From an uncultured Paraprevotella sp. (GTDB lineage: Bacteria; Bacteroidota; Bacteroidia; Bacteroidales; Bacteroidaceae): DNA of 8,226 bases. Where the stretch lies: contig CAAFWT010000142.1 of the NCBI GenBank assembly GCA_900766785.1, positions 1-8,226 of the forward strand. Direction: 5' to 3'. A program made the translations under genes and the position numbers. A model generated the notes under the pieces. That model was not told the origin of the DNA and did no database searches. It worked only from the letters and a program-made list of their open reading frames with translations. The stretch's first letter is position 1. Every line of letters starts with the position of its first letter. This document shows, piece by piece, positions 1 through 8,211 of this stretch.

Positions 1-1
1 A

Positions 2-961
2 GGAACAGGCAAGATAGTGGGCGAGGTGTTACAGATGCTGAGCCAGGAGTTTGCCGGAAAGATAGAGGTGACAGGCATCTATGCCAGGGAACACAGTGTG
101 GAACATGCCATAGACCTGTGCATGGAGCATGCACCCAATGGATTCGTTTACACCGACTATGACCGGATGCTGCAGGAGGCCGAGGCCGACTATGTGTATA
201 TTGCCAATGCCAACCATGTGCATCACGAATATGCACTCCGAGCCATGCAGGCAGGACATAACATCCTGGTGGAGAAGCCCATCACCGTCACACGTGTGGA
301 GATGGAGCAACTCATCGACTGTGCTCTGCAGCGTTGCGTATTTTGTCTGCCAGCTTTCAGTCTGCTCTATAATCCTCTCTATCGCCAGCTGCAGGAGATC
401 ATTCCATCATTGGGCACCCCACGCATGATCAATGCCCACTATGCACAGCGCAGTTCTCGCTACGACCGTTATCTGCGGGGAGAGATAACCCCCGTCTTTA
501 ATCCTCAGATGGCTGGAGGAAGCCTCATGGACCTCAATATCTACAACCTCTGTTTTACCATCGGCCTCTTCGGACCGCCACGCACCATCGCCTACACCTC
601 CAATACGGGATACAACGGTGTGGACCTCAGCGGCACACTCACCTGCCATTATCCCACCAGCGTGGCCACACTGTCCGCTTCCAAGGACTCCGACGGACTC
701 AGTCATGGTTGCATACAGTGCGAGGGAGGATGGATAGAGATTCCCGGACCCGTAAGCGTCATGCAGGAGTTCATCGTCCATCGTCCTGGTTGCCAACCGG
801 AGCGCCATACTCTTCCCCAAGAGCATCATCGTCTGTGGTGGGAGTTCGAGGAAGCACGCCTGCTCATTGAGAACCAGAAGGAATGCCACATCGTGCTCCC
901 ATACGTCACACGCATTGCTCAAGAGATAGCCATTGCGCTGGAGAGAATGCAGAACATTTAG
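2..961 (+). CDS. Gfo/Idh/MocA-family NAD(P)-dependent oxidoreductase, 5' end outside window
   Basis: The reading frame is open from base 2, so the gene begins before the window; the GTG at 17 is only an internal codon. The first visible residues, GTGKIVGEV, look like the glycine-rich dinucleotide-binding loop, which puts the true start only a few residues upstream. Visible length is 319 aa, close to the usual 320-350 aa. Further family marks are the Rossmann strand-helix YIANANHVHHEYALRAMQAG, the EKP motif at visible residues 91-93, and GGSLMDLNIY near 172-181. In the last, the Asp and Tyr are spaced as in the dihydrodiol-dehydrogenase-like branch (DxxxY) rather than the more common DxxxH. 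The enzyme should be a soluble cytoplasmic oxidoreductase using NAD(P) on a sugar, polyol or similar hydroxyl; the substrate cannot be read from sequence. Its TAG stop overlaps the stop of the convergent neighbour. Confidence 0.88.
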   Translation, partial: GTGKIVGEVLQMLSQEFAGKIEVTGIYAREHSVEHAIDLCMEHAPNGFVYTDYDRMLQEAEADYVYIANANHVHHEYALRAMQAGHNILVEKPITVTRVEMEQLIDCALQRCVFCLPAFSLLYNPLYRQLQEIIPSLGTPRMINAHYAQRSSRYDRYLRGEITPVFNPQMAGGSLMDLNIYNLCFTIGLFGPPRTIAYTSNTGYNGVDLSGTLTCHYPTSVATLSASKDSDGLSHGCIQCEGGWIEIPGPVSVMQEFIVHRPGCQPERHTLPQEHHRLWWEFEEARLLIENQKECHIVLPYVTRIAQEIAIALERMQNI

Positions 962-2289
962 AAGAAAGGCCTCCACAGCATCAGACTTGCGTTCACGTAG
1001 CCCGTCTTGTTTCCCACACGCACGCGGTACCAATACTTATAGAGGCTTCTGTCCAGGTCAGCCACCCGTCCCAAGCAAGGATAAGCCTCTGGGATGCCAT
1101 CGCCGTCACAAGTGATGGTACCCACCACCGATGACTTGTTCGACGGCTGCTGGCGCAGGTTGACAGCCTTGTAGCGGCTGGCATCTATCACCAGCCAACC
1201 GCGCCCGTCCTCGGCACGGTAATAGACAAGAGAATGTCCCTTGCGAGGCACAAGGCCATAGTCCTGCACCTCCACCAGATAATCATCGCCACAGGTACCC
1301 AGATAGTTTCCCACCAGTTTGTGATGGTCATCTTCCACCACCCACCCTTGATTGGAATAAGCACGCATGAGACCGGCTGTTCGCACGTAGTCGCCGCCCC
1401 ACATCACCAGATTGTCAGTGGGTTTGAAATTGCGCGCATACCATTCCAGAGTGGCATTTTCGCTGGCCAGCAGCAATGATTCATCATACTTATACTCGTC
1501 ATTGTAATAGACATCTGTCAGGTGCCAGCACTCTCCCTCCACCGCACGGAATGGCGCAGAACTGAACACCGAGTCAATCAAGCAGAACCCGTCACCACGC
1601 CGGTCGATGATGCGCAGCGTGAAGTCATCTATCTGCCCGTTGGCCCAACGAATGGCAGGAACCAGGCAATAAGGCAACTCAAACTGGTTGGTCATGGCGT
1701 ATTGGCTGAAATGGTAGCGGTAAGTATGATGCACCACATTCTTCCCTTCGCGGAAAGGTGCGTCAAAGAAATAGGCATAGGAATAGGAGATGGTGCTGTC
1801 AAGGCGCGGATTATAGAGGTATCCGTCAATGGGCAACTTCTCTTCTGACACTTCCCCATAAGCCTTCCAGTCATTGACATCCAGTTTTGTATAGTCCCAC
1901 TGGGTGTCTGACTTCCCTCCGTCATTGGGTTCGGCTATCACGGCATTACGGTGTGCGATGTGACGGCCATTCATGGTCACTGTGAAATCCTTGATGAAGG
2001 GATGCACTCCCGAGCGGTTGAAGGGAGCAAACACATTATAGGTTGTTCCCGCGTCAAAGGCCATCAGCACCGTCTTGGCTTCTCCTGGATTGGCAAACTC
2101 ATAATAGACATCCACACTGGCATAATCGCCCTTCTGAAGGGTGATGGTCAGTATCTCCTTGCTCACTGAGATATCTGTCTCCCGCGTGGGAAAGAGAAAA
2201 CTGCCCGAAGCATAATACACCGCATCATTGGCCTGTACCATGAGGCTGGGAAACAAGAGCAGAATGACGAAGGACAAAATCTGTTTCAT
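958..2289 (-). CDS. Secreted DUF4424-like protein with C-terminal bacterial SH3 domain
   Basis: This 443-aa protein begins with a clear signal peptide (MKQILSFVILLLFPSLMVQA, cleavage likely before NDAVYY), so it is exported to the periplasm or cell surface. The segment after it (YYASGSFLFPTRETDISVSKEILTI, then DVYYEFANPGEAKTV) resembles the DUF4424-type beta-rich domain found in Bacteroidetes secreted proteins. The last 70 residues (about 373-436: KAVNLRQQPSNKSSVVG ... YWYRVRVGNKTGYVNASLM) have the pattern of a bacterial SH3 (SH3b) domain, a fold often used for binding cell wall or peptide ligands. A longer reading with an ATG at 2355 exists, but that start lies inside the predicted promoter (2337-2366) and adds a charged stretch before the signal peptide, so the start at 2289 is preferred. 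There is no catalytic signature; the function is unknown. It is convergent with the oxidoreductase gene and ends 4 bp inside it. Confidence 0.85.
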   Translation of the reverse strand: MKQILSFVILLLFPSLMVQANDAVYYASGSFLFPTRETDISVSKEILTITLQKGDYASVDVYYEFANPGEAKTVLMAFDAGTTYNVFAPFNRSGVHPFIKDFTVTMNGRHIAHRNAVIAEPNDGGKSDTQWDYTKLDVNDWKAYGEVSEEKLPIDGYLYNPRLDSTISYSYAYFFDAPFREGKNVVHHTYRYHFSQYAMTNQFELPYCLVPAIRWANGQIDDFTLRIIDRRGDGFCLIDSVFSSAPFRAVEGECWHLTDVYYNDEYKYDESLLLASENATLEWYARNFKPTDNLVMWGGDYVRTAGLMRAYSNQGWVVEDDHHKLVGNYLGTCGDDYLVEVQDYGLVPRKGHSLVYYRAEDGRGWLVIDASRYKAVNLRQQPSNKSSVVGTITCDGDGIPEAYPCLGRVADLDRSLYKYWYRVRVGNKTGYVNASLMLWRPFF

Positions 2290-2336
2290 AGAGGTTCGTT
2301 TTTTATCAGCAACACATGTCTGACCCTGCGAAGTTA

Positions 2337-2366
2337 CAAATATATTCTGACCCACCCACGTTCAAA
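2337..2366 (-). promoter_or_regulatory. Bacteroidetes-type promoter for the DUF4424/SH3b gene
   Basis: Read on the minus strand there is TTTG (2366-2363), an 18-bp spacer, then TATATTTG (2344-2337). This matches the known Bacteroidetes housekeeping consensus of TTTG at -33 and TAnnTTTG at -7, with a spacer about one base shorter than usual. Transcription would begin near 2330, leaving a leader of about 40 nt before the ATG at 2289. The leader has no strong Shine-Dalgarno sequence. Confidence 0.7.
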
Positions 2367-2514
2367 GGAGAGAAAGTTCGTCCACTGCCGTACTGGCAAG
2401 AGCTACCACACTGCAGCGGGATTTGCCTTAACCTATAATCGACAAACAGGAAAAAGCCACCTCTCTACTGAACTCTCCGGCGGATGCCAGCGCACACTGA
2501 CATTTGCCCTATAC

Positions 2515-2537
2515 ATTATATATATAATACGCGCGCG
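2515..2537. repeat. AT palindrome abutting a (CG)4 run
   Basis: ATTATATATATAAT (2515-2528) is a perfect 14-bp palindrome. One base further on is CGCGCGCG (2530-2537). Both are alternating purine-pyrimidine tracts: the first is easily melted or cruciform-prone, the second is a Z-DNA-prone sequence. They lie about 160 bp before clpB and about 170 bp from the divergent promoter. A role in transcription is only a guess. Confidence 0.6.
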
Positions 2538-2681
2538 AGGCATGACACTTTGTACCATAGGACAGAAGCGAGCGCAGGCTGCTTTACGACAATTTGTCCA
2601 TTGATACGTCAAAATGTCTGAATCACAAACACTTGCACTCATCTTGTTTCCTTAAATACAGAATTCAAACATTAGAAAAGG

Positions 2682-2688
2682 AAAGGAG
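2682..2688 (+). promoter_or_regulatory. Strong ribosome binding site of clpB
   Basis: AAAGGAG lies 7 nt before the ATG at 2696, within a purine-rich leader. This supports 2696 rather than the ATG two codons later (2702). None of the other protein genes with a visible start has a comparable Shine-Dalgarno, so clpB may be translated differently from its neighbours. Confidence 0.7.
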
Positions 2689-2695
2689 ATAAGAC

Positions 2696-5242
<2,547 letters not shown>

Positions 5243-5254
<12 letters not shown>

Positions 5255-5274
5255 GCGGGAAAGGCTTATCTTTG
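5243..5274 (+). promoter_or_regulatory. Bacteroidetes-type promoter for the MATE gene, overlapping the clpB 3' end
   Basis: TTTG (5243-5246), a 20-bp spacer, then TATCTTTG (5267-5274) fit the Bacteroidetes -33/-7 consensus well. The -33 box lies within the last codons of clpB, whose stop is at 5252-5254. Transcription would begin near 5280, giving a leader of about 30 nt. The MATE-trmO pair can thus be expressed without clpB, although read-through from clpB is also possible. Confidence 0.75.
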
Positions 5275-5279
5275 CAGTC

Positions 5280-5300
5280 GTTTTGACCTGGCAGCAAAAC
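5280..5300 (+). promoter_or_regulatory. Small hairpin in the MATE leader
   Basis: GTTTTG (5280-5285) and CAAAAC (5295-5300) are perfect complements around a 9-nt loop. The hairpin begins about where transcription should start and ends 11 nt before the ATG. It could protect the 5' end or affect ribosome access. It is short and could be chance. No T-run follows, so it is not an intrinsic terminator. Confidence 0.35.
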
Positions 5301-5311
5301 TTCAAGACAAG

Positions 5312-6640
5312 ATGACTGGAAAGTATAGCAAGCATTATCCTAAACTGTTATCATTGGGCATACCCATTATGATAGGACAACTGGGGACCATCATAATGGG
5401 TATTGCTGATACAGTCATGATAGGCCGCTACGGCACCAACGAACTTGCCGCAGCTGGTTTCGTCAATAATATCATCGGCATGGTTCTCATTGCCGGAATA
5501 GGCTTCTCCTACGGGCTCACTCCCGTGGTAGGAGCCTTATTTGGTCAGGGCCATCTCCATCTCATTGGGGGAAAGCTGAAGAATAGCCTTGTGGCCAATG
5601 CCCTGATGGCAGCTCTGCTGATGGCCCTCATGGTCGTCCTCTATCTGTGTATGGATCATGTGGGACTGCCCCAGCATCTCATCCCTCTCATGCGTCCTTA
5701 CCTGCTGGTGCTCACCCTCAGTCTGCTGCCCCAGATGATGTTCAATGCCTTCAAGCAGTTCTTTGATGGCATTCAGGACACGCGTCTGCCCATGTGGGTT
5801 CTCCTGGTGGGGAACGTCATGAATATCGTAGGCAACTGGTTGCTCATCTATGGCATAGGTCCCTGTCCCGAGATGGGACTGTTGGGTGCTGGAGTGGCCA
5901 CACTCTTGAGCCGCACATTCATGTGGGCATTGATGGCCATCATCCTCCGCCACAGCCGTCGTTATGCCAGCCATCATGCTCATTACTGTCAGTCCTCCTT
6001 AAGCCGTTCTTCTCTGCGCGAGCTCACCCGTCTGGGTCTGCCCATCATGCTGCAGATGGGCATGGAGAGTGCCTCCTTCAGTCTGAGTGCCTTCTATATC
6101 GGATGGCTGGGAGGGATAGCCTTGGCAGCCCATCAGATAGTCATCACCATCAGCCAGCTCTGCTTCATGCTCTTCTATGGCATGGCAGCCGCTGTGGCCA
6201 TCGCCGTCAGTTACTTCCGTGGCAAGGGACGCATCGTGGATTCGCGCAACGTGGCTTTTGCTGGTTTGCATCTCACCTGGGTGATGGGGTCTCTGTTGGC
6301 TCTGCCCATCTTCCTGTTCCGCCATCAGGTGGGCACCTGGTTCACCAGCGATGCCGAAGTCATCACCATGGTGAGCAGTGTCCTCATCCCCCTGTGTGTC
6401 TACCAGTACAGCGATGCCATGCAGTGCATCTTTGCCAACGCCCTGCGCGGTATGGCGGATGTGAAACCCATGGTGTGGATAGCCTTCATAGCCTATTTCC
6501 TGGTGTCGCTCCCCTTGGGCTATCTGTTCGGTTTCCCTTGCCGATGGGGCATCCTGGGTGTGTGGTGGGCATTCCCCTTCGGCCTCACCACCGCCGGCGT
6601 CCTTTATATGTTGCGGTTCCTGCATAGCAGCCGTACCTGA
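5312..6640 (+). CDS. MATE-family (NorM-like) multidrug/toxin efflux transporter
   Basis: This 442-aa protein is very hydrophobic, with about 12 membrane-spanning segments in two homologous halves, as in the MATE family (usually 430-480 aa). Such proteins sit in the inner membrane and export cationic drugs, dyes or metabolites in exchange for Na+ or H+. Family marks in the first half are PIMIGQLG (18-25), DTVMIGRYG (33-41) and GIQDTRLPM (153-161). The second half mirrors them with LPIMLQMGMESASF (from 243), ALAAHQI (270-276) and ALRGMADVKPM (377-387). The ATG at 5312 follows a good promoter and begins directly before the first helix; there is no Shine-Dalgarno. trmO follows after 14 bp, so the two are probably co-transcribed. 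The substrate and coupling ion cannot be read from sequence. Confidence 0.93.
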   Translation: MTGKYSKHYPKLLSLGIPIMIGQLGTIIMGIADTVMIGRYGTNELAAAGFVNNIIGMVLIAGIGFSYGLTPVVGALFGQGHLHLIGGKLKNSLVANALMAALLMALMVVLYLCMDHVGLPQHLIPLMRPYLLVLTLSLLPQMMFNAFKQFFDGIQDTRLPMWVLLVGNVMNIVGNWLLIYGIGPCPEMGLLGAGVATLLSRTFMWALMAIILRHSRRYASHHAHYCQSSLSRSSLRELTRLGLPIMLQMGMESASFSLSAFYIGWLGGIALAAHQIVITISQLCFMLFYGMAAAVAIAVSYFRGKGRIVDSRNVAFAGLHLTWVMGSLLALPIFLFRHQVGTWFTSDAEVITMVSSVLIPLCVYQYSDAMQCIFANALRGMADVKPMVWIAFIAYFLVSLPLGYLFGFPCRWGILGVWWAFPFGLTTAGVLYMLRFLHSSRT

Positions 6641-6654
6641 TTGCTCTCTCTGTC

Positions 6655-7344
6655 ATGGAAATCATTGCACACATCCACACCGACTTCCCCACTAAGTTTG
6701 GAGTCCCCCGTCAGAGCGGCCTGGTCGTTGGTCTGCCTGCCCGCATCGTCTTCACCCCTGAGTTTCGCAATGCCGAAGCCTTGCGAGGCCTCGAGGGTTT
6801 CAGTCACATCTGGCTTCTGTGGGATTTCAGCGAGGCGCATGACGGCAAGCCTTGGCGTACCACCGTTCGTCCTCCCCGTCTGGGTGGCAACAGGCGCATG
6901 GGTGTATGGGCCACGCGCAGTCCTTTCCGTCCCAACCACATCGGTCTGTCCTGTGTACGCATCCTCTCCATCGACCTCCACACCAGTCAGGGACCTGTCA
7001 TCTGTGTGGATGGAGCCGACCTGATGGATGGCACACCCATCCTGGACATCAAACCCTATCTGCCCTTTACGGATTGTCACCCCGATGCCAGAGGGGGCTT
7101 TGCTCAGGAGCAAAATGAGTGCATAGAGCCATTGGAGGTGTGCATCCCTGCCCATCTGGAACATCTCATCCCCGAGGAGAAGCGTGAGAGCGTGCGTGCC
7201 ATACTGTCCTCCGACCCTCGTCCGCATTATCAGGCCGACTCCTCACGCACCTATGTCATGCCTTTCTCTGCGCTGGAGATATCTTTCCAGGTCTCAGAGG
7301 GTATCCTCACGGTGACCGACATCTCCGCTGGGCATACCAGATGA
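6655..7344 (+). CDS. trmO: tRNA (adenine(37)-N6)-methyltransferase TrmO (TsaA/YaeB family)
   Basis: TrmO uses S-adenosylmethionine to methylate N6 of t6A37 in tRNA-Thr, giving m6t6A, and so tunes decoding of threonine codons. Unlike Rossmann-fold methyltransferases, it is built on a beta-barrel (TsaA/UPF0066) domain. The 229-aa product matches the usual length (235 aa in E. coli). Visible signature blocks are FPTKFGVPRQSG (11-22), LEGFSHIWLLWDF (46-58), VRPPRLGGNRRMGVWATRSP (71-90) continuing as FRPNHIGLS (91-99), and DLMDGTPILDIKPYLP (122-137). Residues from about 155 to the end form the smaller C-terminal domain, including the DPRPHYQ block (187-193). The ATG at 6655, 14 bp after the MATE stop, has no Shine-Dalgarno but is the family's normal start. 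A tRNA-Thr gene with A37 lies 256 bp downstream. Confidence 0.95.
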   Translation: MEIIAHIHTDFPTKFGVPRQSGLVVGLPARIVFTPEFRNAEALRGLEGFSHIWLLWDFSEAHDGKPWRTTVRPPRLGGNRRMGVWATRSPFRPNHIGLSCVRILSIDLHTSQGPVICVDGADLMDGTPILDIKPYLPFTDCHPDARGGFAQEQNECIEPLEVCIPAHLEHLIPEEKRESVRAILSSDPRPHYQADSSRTYVMPFSALEISFQVSEGILTVTDISAGHTR

Positions 7345-7425
7345 CAGCACACCATCATTCCGTTTTCACCATGCTGGGAGAATAAAAAAGTCATCAGCAG
7401 ATAGACCCATATAGCAAAAAAGGTG

Positions 7426-7433
7426 TATCTTTG
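7426..7433 (+). promoter_or_regulatory. -7 promoter box before tRNA-Gly
   Basis: TATCTTTG matches the Bacteroidetes -7 consensus and sits 16 bp before the tRNA-Gly 5' end, so transcription would start about 10 nt upstream of the mature end. No good TTTG lies about 20 bp upstream, so the -33 element is weak or absent. Confidence 0.6.
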
Positions 7434-7449
7434 CACATAGATACGCAAT

Positions 7450-7525
7450 GCGATAGTGGCTCAGTTGGTAGAGCATTGGCTTCCCAAGCCGAGGGTCGCG
7501 GGTTCGAGTCCCGTCTATCGCTCCA
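7450..7525 (+). tRNA. tRNA-Gly (anticodon CCC)
   Basis: The cloverleaf is complete. The acceptor stem is GCGATAG/CTATCGC, the D arm is GCTC/GAGC with AGTTGGTA loop, and the anticodon stem is TTGGC/GCCGA around loop TTCCCAA. The T arm is GCGGG/CCCGT with loop TTCGAGT. The anticodon CCC reads GGG. The discriminator T and the C2-G71 pair fit bacterial tRNA-Gly identity. The 3' CCA is encoded (7523-7525). Confidence 0.95.
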
Positions 7526-7580
7526 CGAACCATGGAAACATTTTCCTCACATCCATTCCAAGGAATCCAAAAAAAAGTGG

Positions 7581-7588
7581 TACCTTTG
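7581..7588 (+). promoter_or_regulatory. -7 promoter box before tRNA-Thr
   Basis: TACCTTTG matches TAnnTTTG and lies 11 bp before the tRNA-Thr 5' end, inside the gap between the two tRNAs. It suggests that tRNA-Thr can be transcribed separately. There is no clear -33 TTTG at the right distance, so it is a weaker candidate than the MATE promoter. Confidence 0.55.
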
Positions 7589-7599
7589 CCCACGGTTTT

Positions 7600-7672
<73 letters not shown>

Positions 7673-7680
7673 CCCCCATG

Positions 7681-7731
7681 AGGAAGTACATCAGAGCCCA
7701 TCCATTTTTCACCACGTACTTCCTTTTTTTT
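7681..7731 (+). terminator. Intrinsic terminator of the tRNA pair
   Basis: AGGAAGTAC (7681-7689) and GTACTTCCT (7716-7724) form a perfect 9-bp stem around a 26-nt loop. The stem runs into a tract of eight Ts (7724-7731). It starts 9 nt after the tRNA-Thr discriminator base, where a terminator for the tRNA unit is expected. The loop is longer than usual. Confidence 0.75.
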
Positions 7732-7804
7732 CCCCATTAGCCAAGAATCATACAGATAGGACAGATGAGCCGGATTCATGTCCTCAGGCTGTTCTTCTTT
7801 TACC

Positions 7805-7840
7805 ACGGATTGAACGGATAAGACGGATTGGACGGATCAG
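7805..7840 (+). repeat. 9-bp tandem array, four ACGGATNNN units
   Basis: Four consecutive 9-bp units read ACGGATTGA, ACGGATAAG, ACGGATTGG and ACGGATCAG. The first six bases are constant and the last three vary. Two looser units, ACAGATAGG and ACAGATGAG, lie upstream at 7752-7769. The array is non-coding: translations across it give low-complexity tripeptide repeats. Related short repeats occur between genes in many bacteria, but I cannot assign this one to a named family. Confidence 0.8.
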
Positions 7841-7872
7841 AACCTCTTGAACTTCTTGAACCTTTGAACCTC
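7841..7872 (+). repeat. Second short tandem array, AACCTCTTG-like units
   Basis: Directly after the ACGGAT array come AACCTCTTG, AACTTCTTG, AACCTTTG (one base shorter) and a partial AACCTC. The period is the same, about 9 bp, but the unit is different. The join at 7840/7841 is seamless, which suggests that both arrays grew by the same slippage-like process. Confidence 0.7.
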
Positions 7873-7904
7873 TTTCTGGGTGTAAGACAAAAACCAAATA
7901 AACC

Positions 7905-8035
7905 CCTTGGAGAGGATGGAGGGCGATGCCCTTGCTGCAATGCTTCCGCCTTGGTCTTATAAGAGCGAGCTCTTAACGCCCAAACCGAAAGCATACCATC
8001 ACCTTCCTTACAGAAGTTCACCATCCTCTCCAAGG
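7905..8035 (-). repeat. Structured inverted-repeat element A (131 bp)
   Basis: A perfect 15-bp inverted repeat bounds this element: CCTTGGAGAGGATGG (7905-7919) and CCATCCTCTCCAAGG (8021-8035). Inside, 7940-7954 pairs with 7980-7994 over 15 positions, enclosing an apical hairpin TAAGAG-CGAG-CTCTTA (7960-7975). A small hairpin, AGGGC-GAT-GCCCT, lies at 7920-7932. On the minus strand the central stem has 12 Watson-Crick pairs, two G-U wobbles and one mismatch. On the plus strand the wobbles would be C-A mismatches, so minus-strand RNA folds better. The minus-strand core reads AGCTCGCT, then 25 nt, then GCAGCAAGGGC, matching element B. A 77-codon minus-strand reading over 7800-8033 crosses the element and the adjacent arrays and shows no protein features. 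This could be a structured RNA or a mobile repeat. Confidence 0.6.
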
Positions 8036-8079
8036 CGATAAACAGAAATAAACCTTCCTATCCTCTAGGAAATATCCGT

Positions 8080-8211
8080 GACTTGATTCCTTTCCGTCTG
8101 CCAGCAGGGCAGACCAGACAGGTGGGGAGGTTCAGGCAGGCAAGCTCGCTTGCATGGATGAACATCACCATCTGGCTGCAAGGGCGTAAGCCTGGGGAAA
8201 GGAAACAAGTC
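8080..8211 (+). repeat. Structured inverted-repeat element B (132 bp), inverted relative of A
   Basis: GACTTGATTCCTTTCC (8080-8095) and GGAAAGGAAACAAGTC (8196-8211) pair at 15 of 16 positions and bound the element. Inside there is a 5' hairpin GTCTGCC-AGCAG-GGCAGAC (8096-8114). The interrupted central stem is CAGA 8115-8118/TCTG 8171-8174, GGTG 8121-8124/CACC 8166-8169 and GTTCA 8130-8134/TGAAC 8159-8163. It is capped by GCAAG-CTCG-CTTGC (8140-8153). A 3' hairpin GGGC-GTAA-GCCT closes on a GNRA-type loop at 8186-8189. AGCTCGCT (8143-8150) is followed after 24 nt by GCTGCAAGGGC (8175-8185), as in element A. No protein-coding reading is supported. Confidence 0.6.

Larger units (their letters stand above)
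2367..2695. other. Divergent intergenic region upstream of clpB; no gene seen
   Basis: This stretch separates the divergent DUF4424/SH3b and clpB genes. A 69-codon minus-strand reading across 2433-2642 shows no recognisable protein features and looks random. The region holds an AT palindrome next to a CG run (2515-2537), an operator-like inverted repeat GACAATTTGTC (2588-2598), and AT-rich sequence up to the clpB ribosome binding site. I could not find a convincing TTTG/TAnnTTTG pair for clpB. Neither a complete CIRCE element nor a HAIR-type heat-shock operator is present. Confidence 0.6.

Noticed and set aside
407..1033. A 208-codon minus-strand reading opposite the oxidoreductase
   Set aside because: The plus-strand frame has clear Rossmann, EKP and DxxxY motifs; this reading is its shadow.
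2433..2642. A 69-codon minus-strand reading in the clpB upstream region
   Set aside because: No recognisable domain, no promoter box of the kind seen elsewhere in the window, and it is a short Cys/Arg-rich reading typical of random sequence.
2630..2645. A possible CIRCE heat-shock operator half-site (TTGCACTC) before clpB
   Set aside because: The half-site is imperfect and the required inverted partner GAGTGCTAA is absent.
5999..6625. Long open readings on the other frames over the MATE gene (5794-6627 plus, 5999-6625 minus)
   Set aside because: They are His- and Gln-rich shadows of the hydrophobic MATE frame and have no features of their own.
7328..7340. A terminator hairpin CTGG-GCATA-CCAG at the end of trmO
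   Set aside because: The stem is only 4 bp, lies inside the coding sequence and has no following T-run.
7800..8033. A 77-codon minus-strand reading as a small protein
   Set aside because: It spans element A and the 9-bp array, and its end is a tripeptide-like repeat (SDPSNPSYPFNP) produced by the DNA repeat. No domain or start signal supports it.
7905..8211. CRISPR array or integron attC sites
   Set aside because: There are only two units in opposite orientation, with no regular spacers. The ends lack the RYYYAAC/GTTRRRY sequences of attC, and no cas or integrase gene is present.
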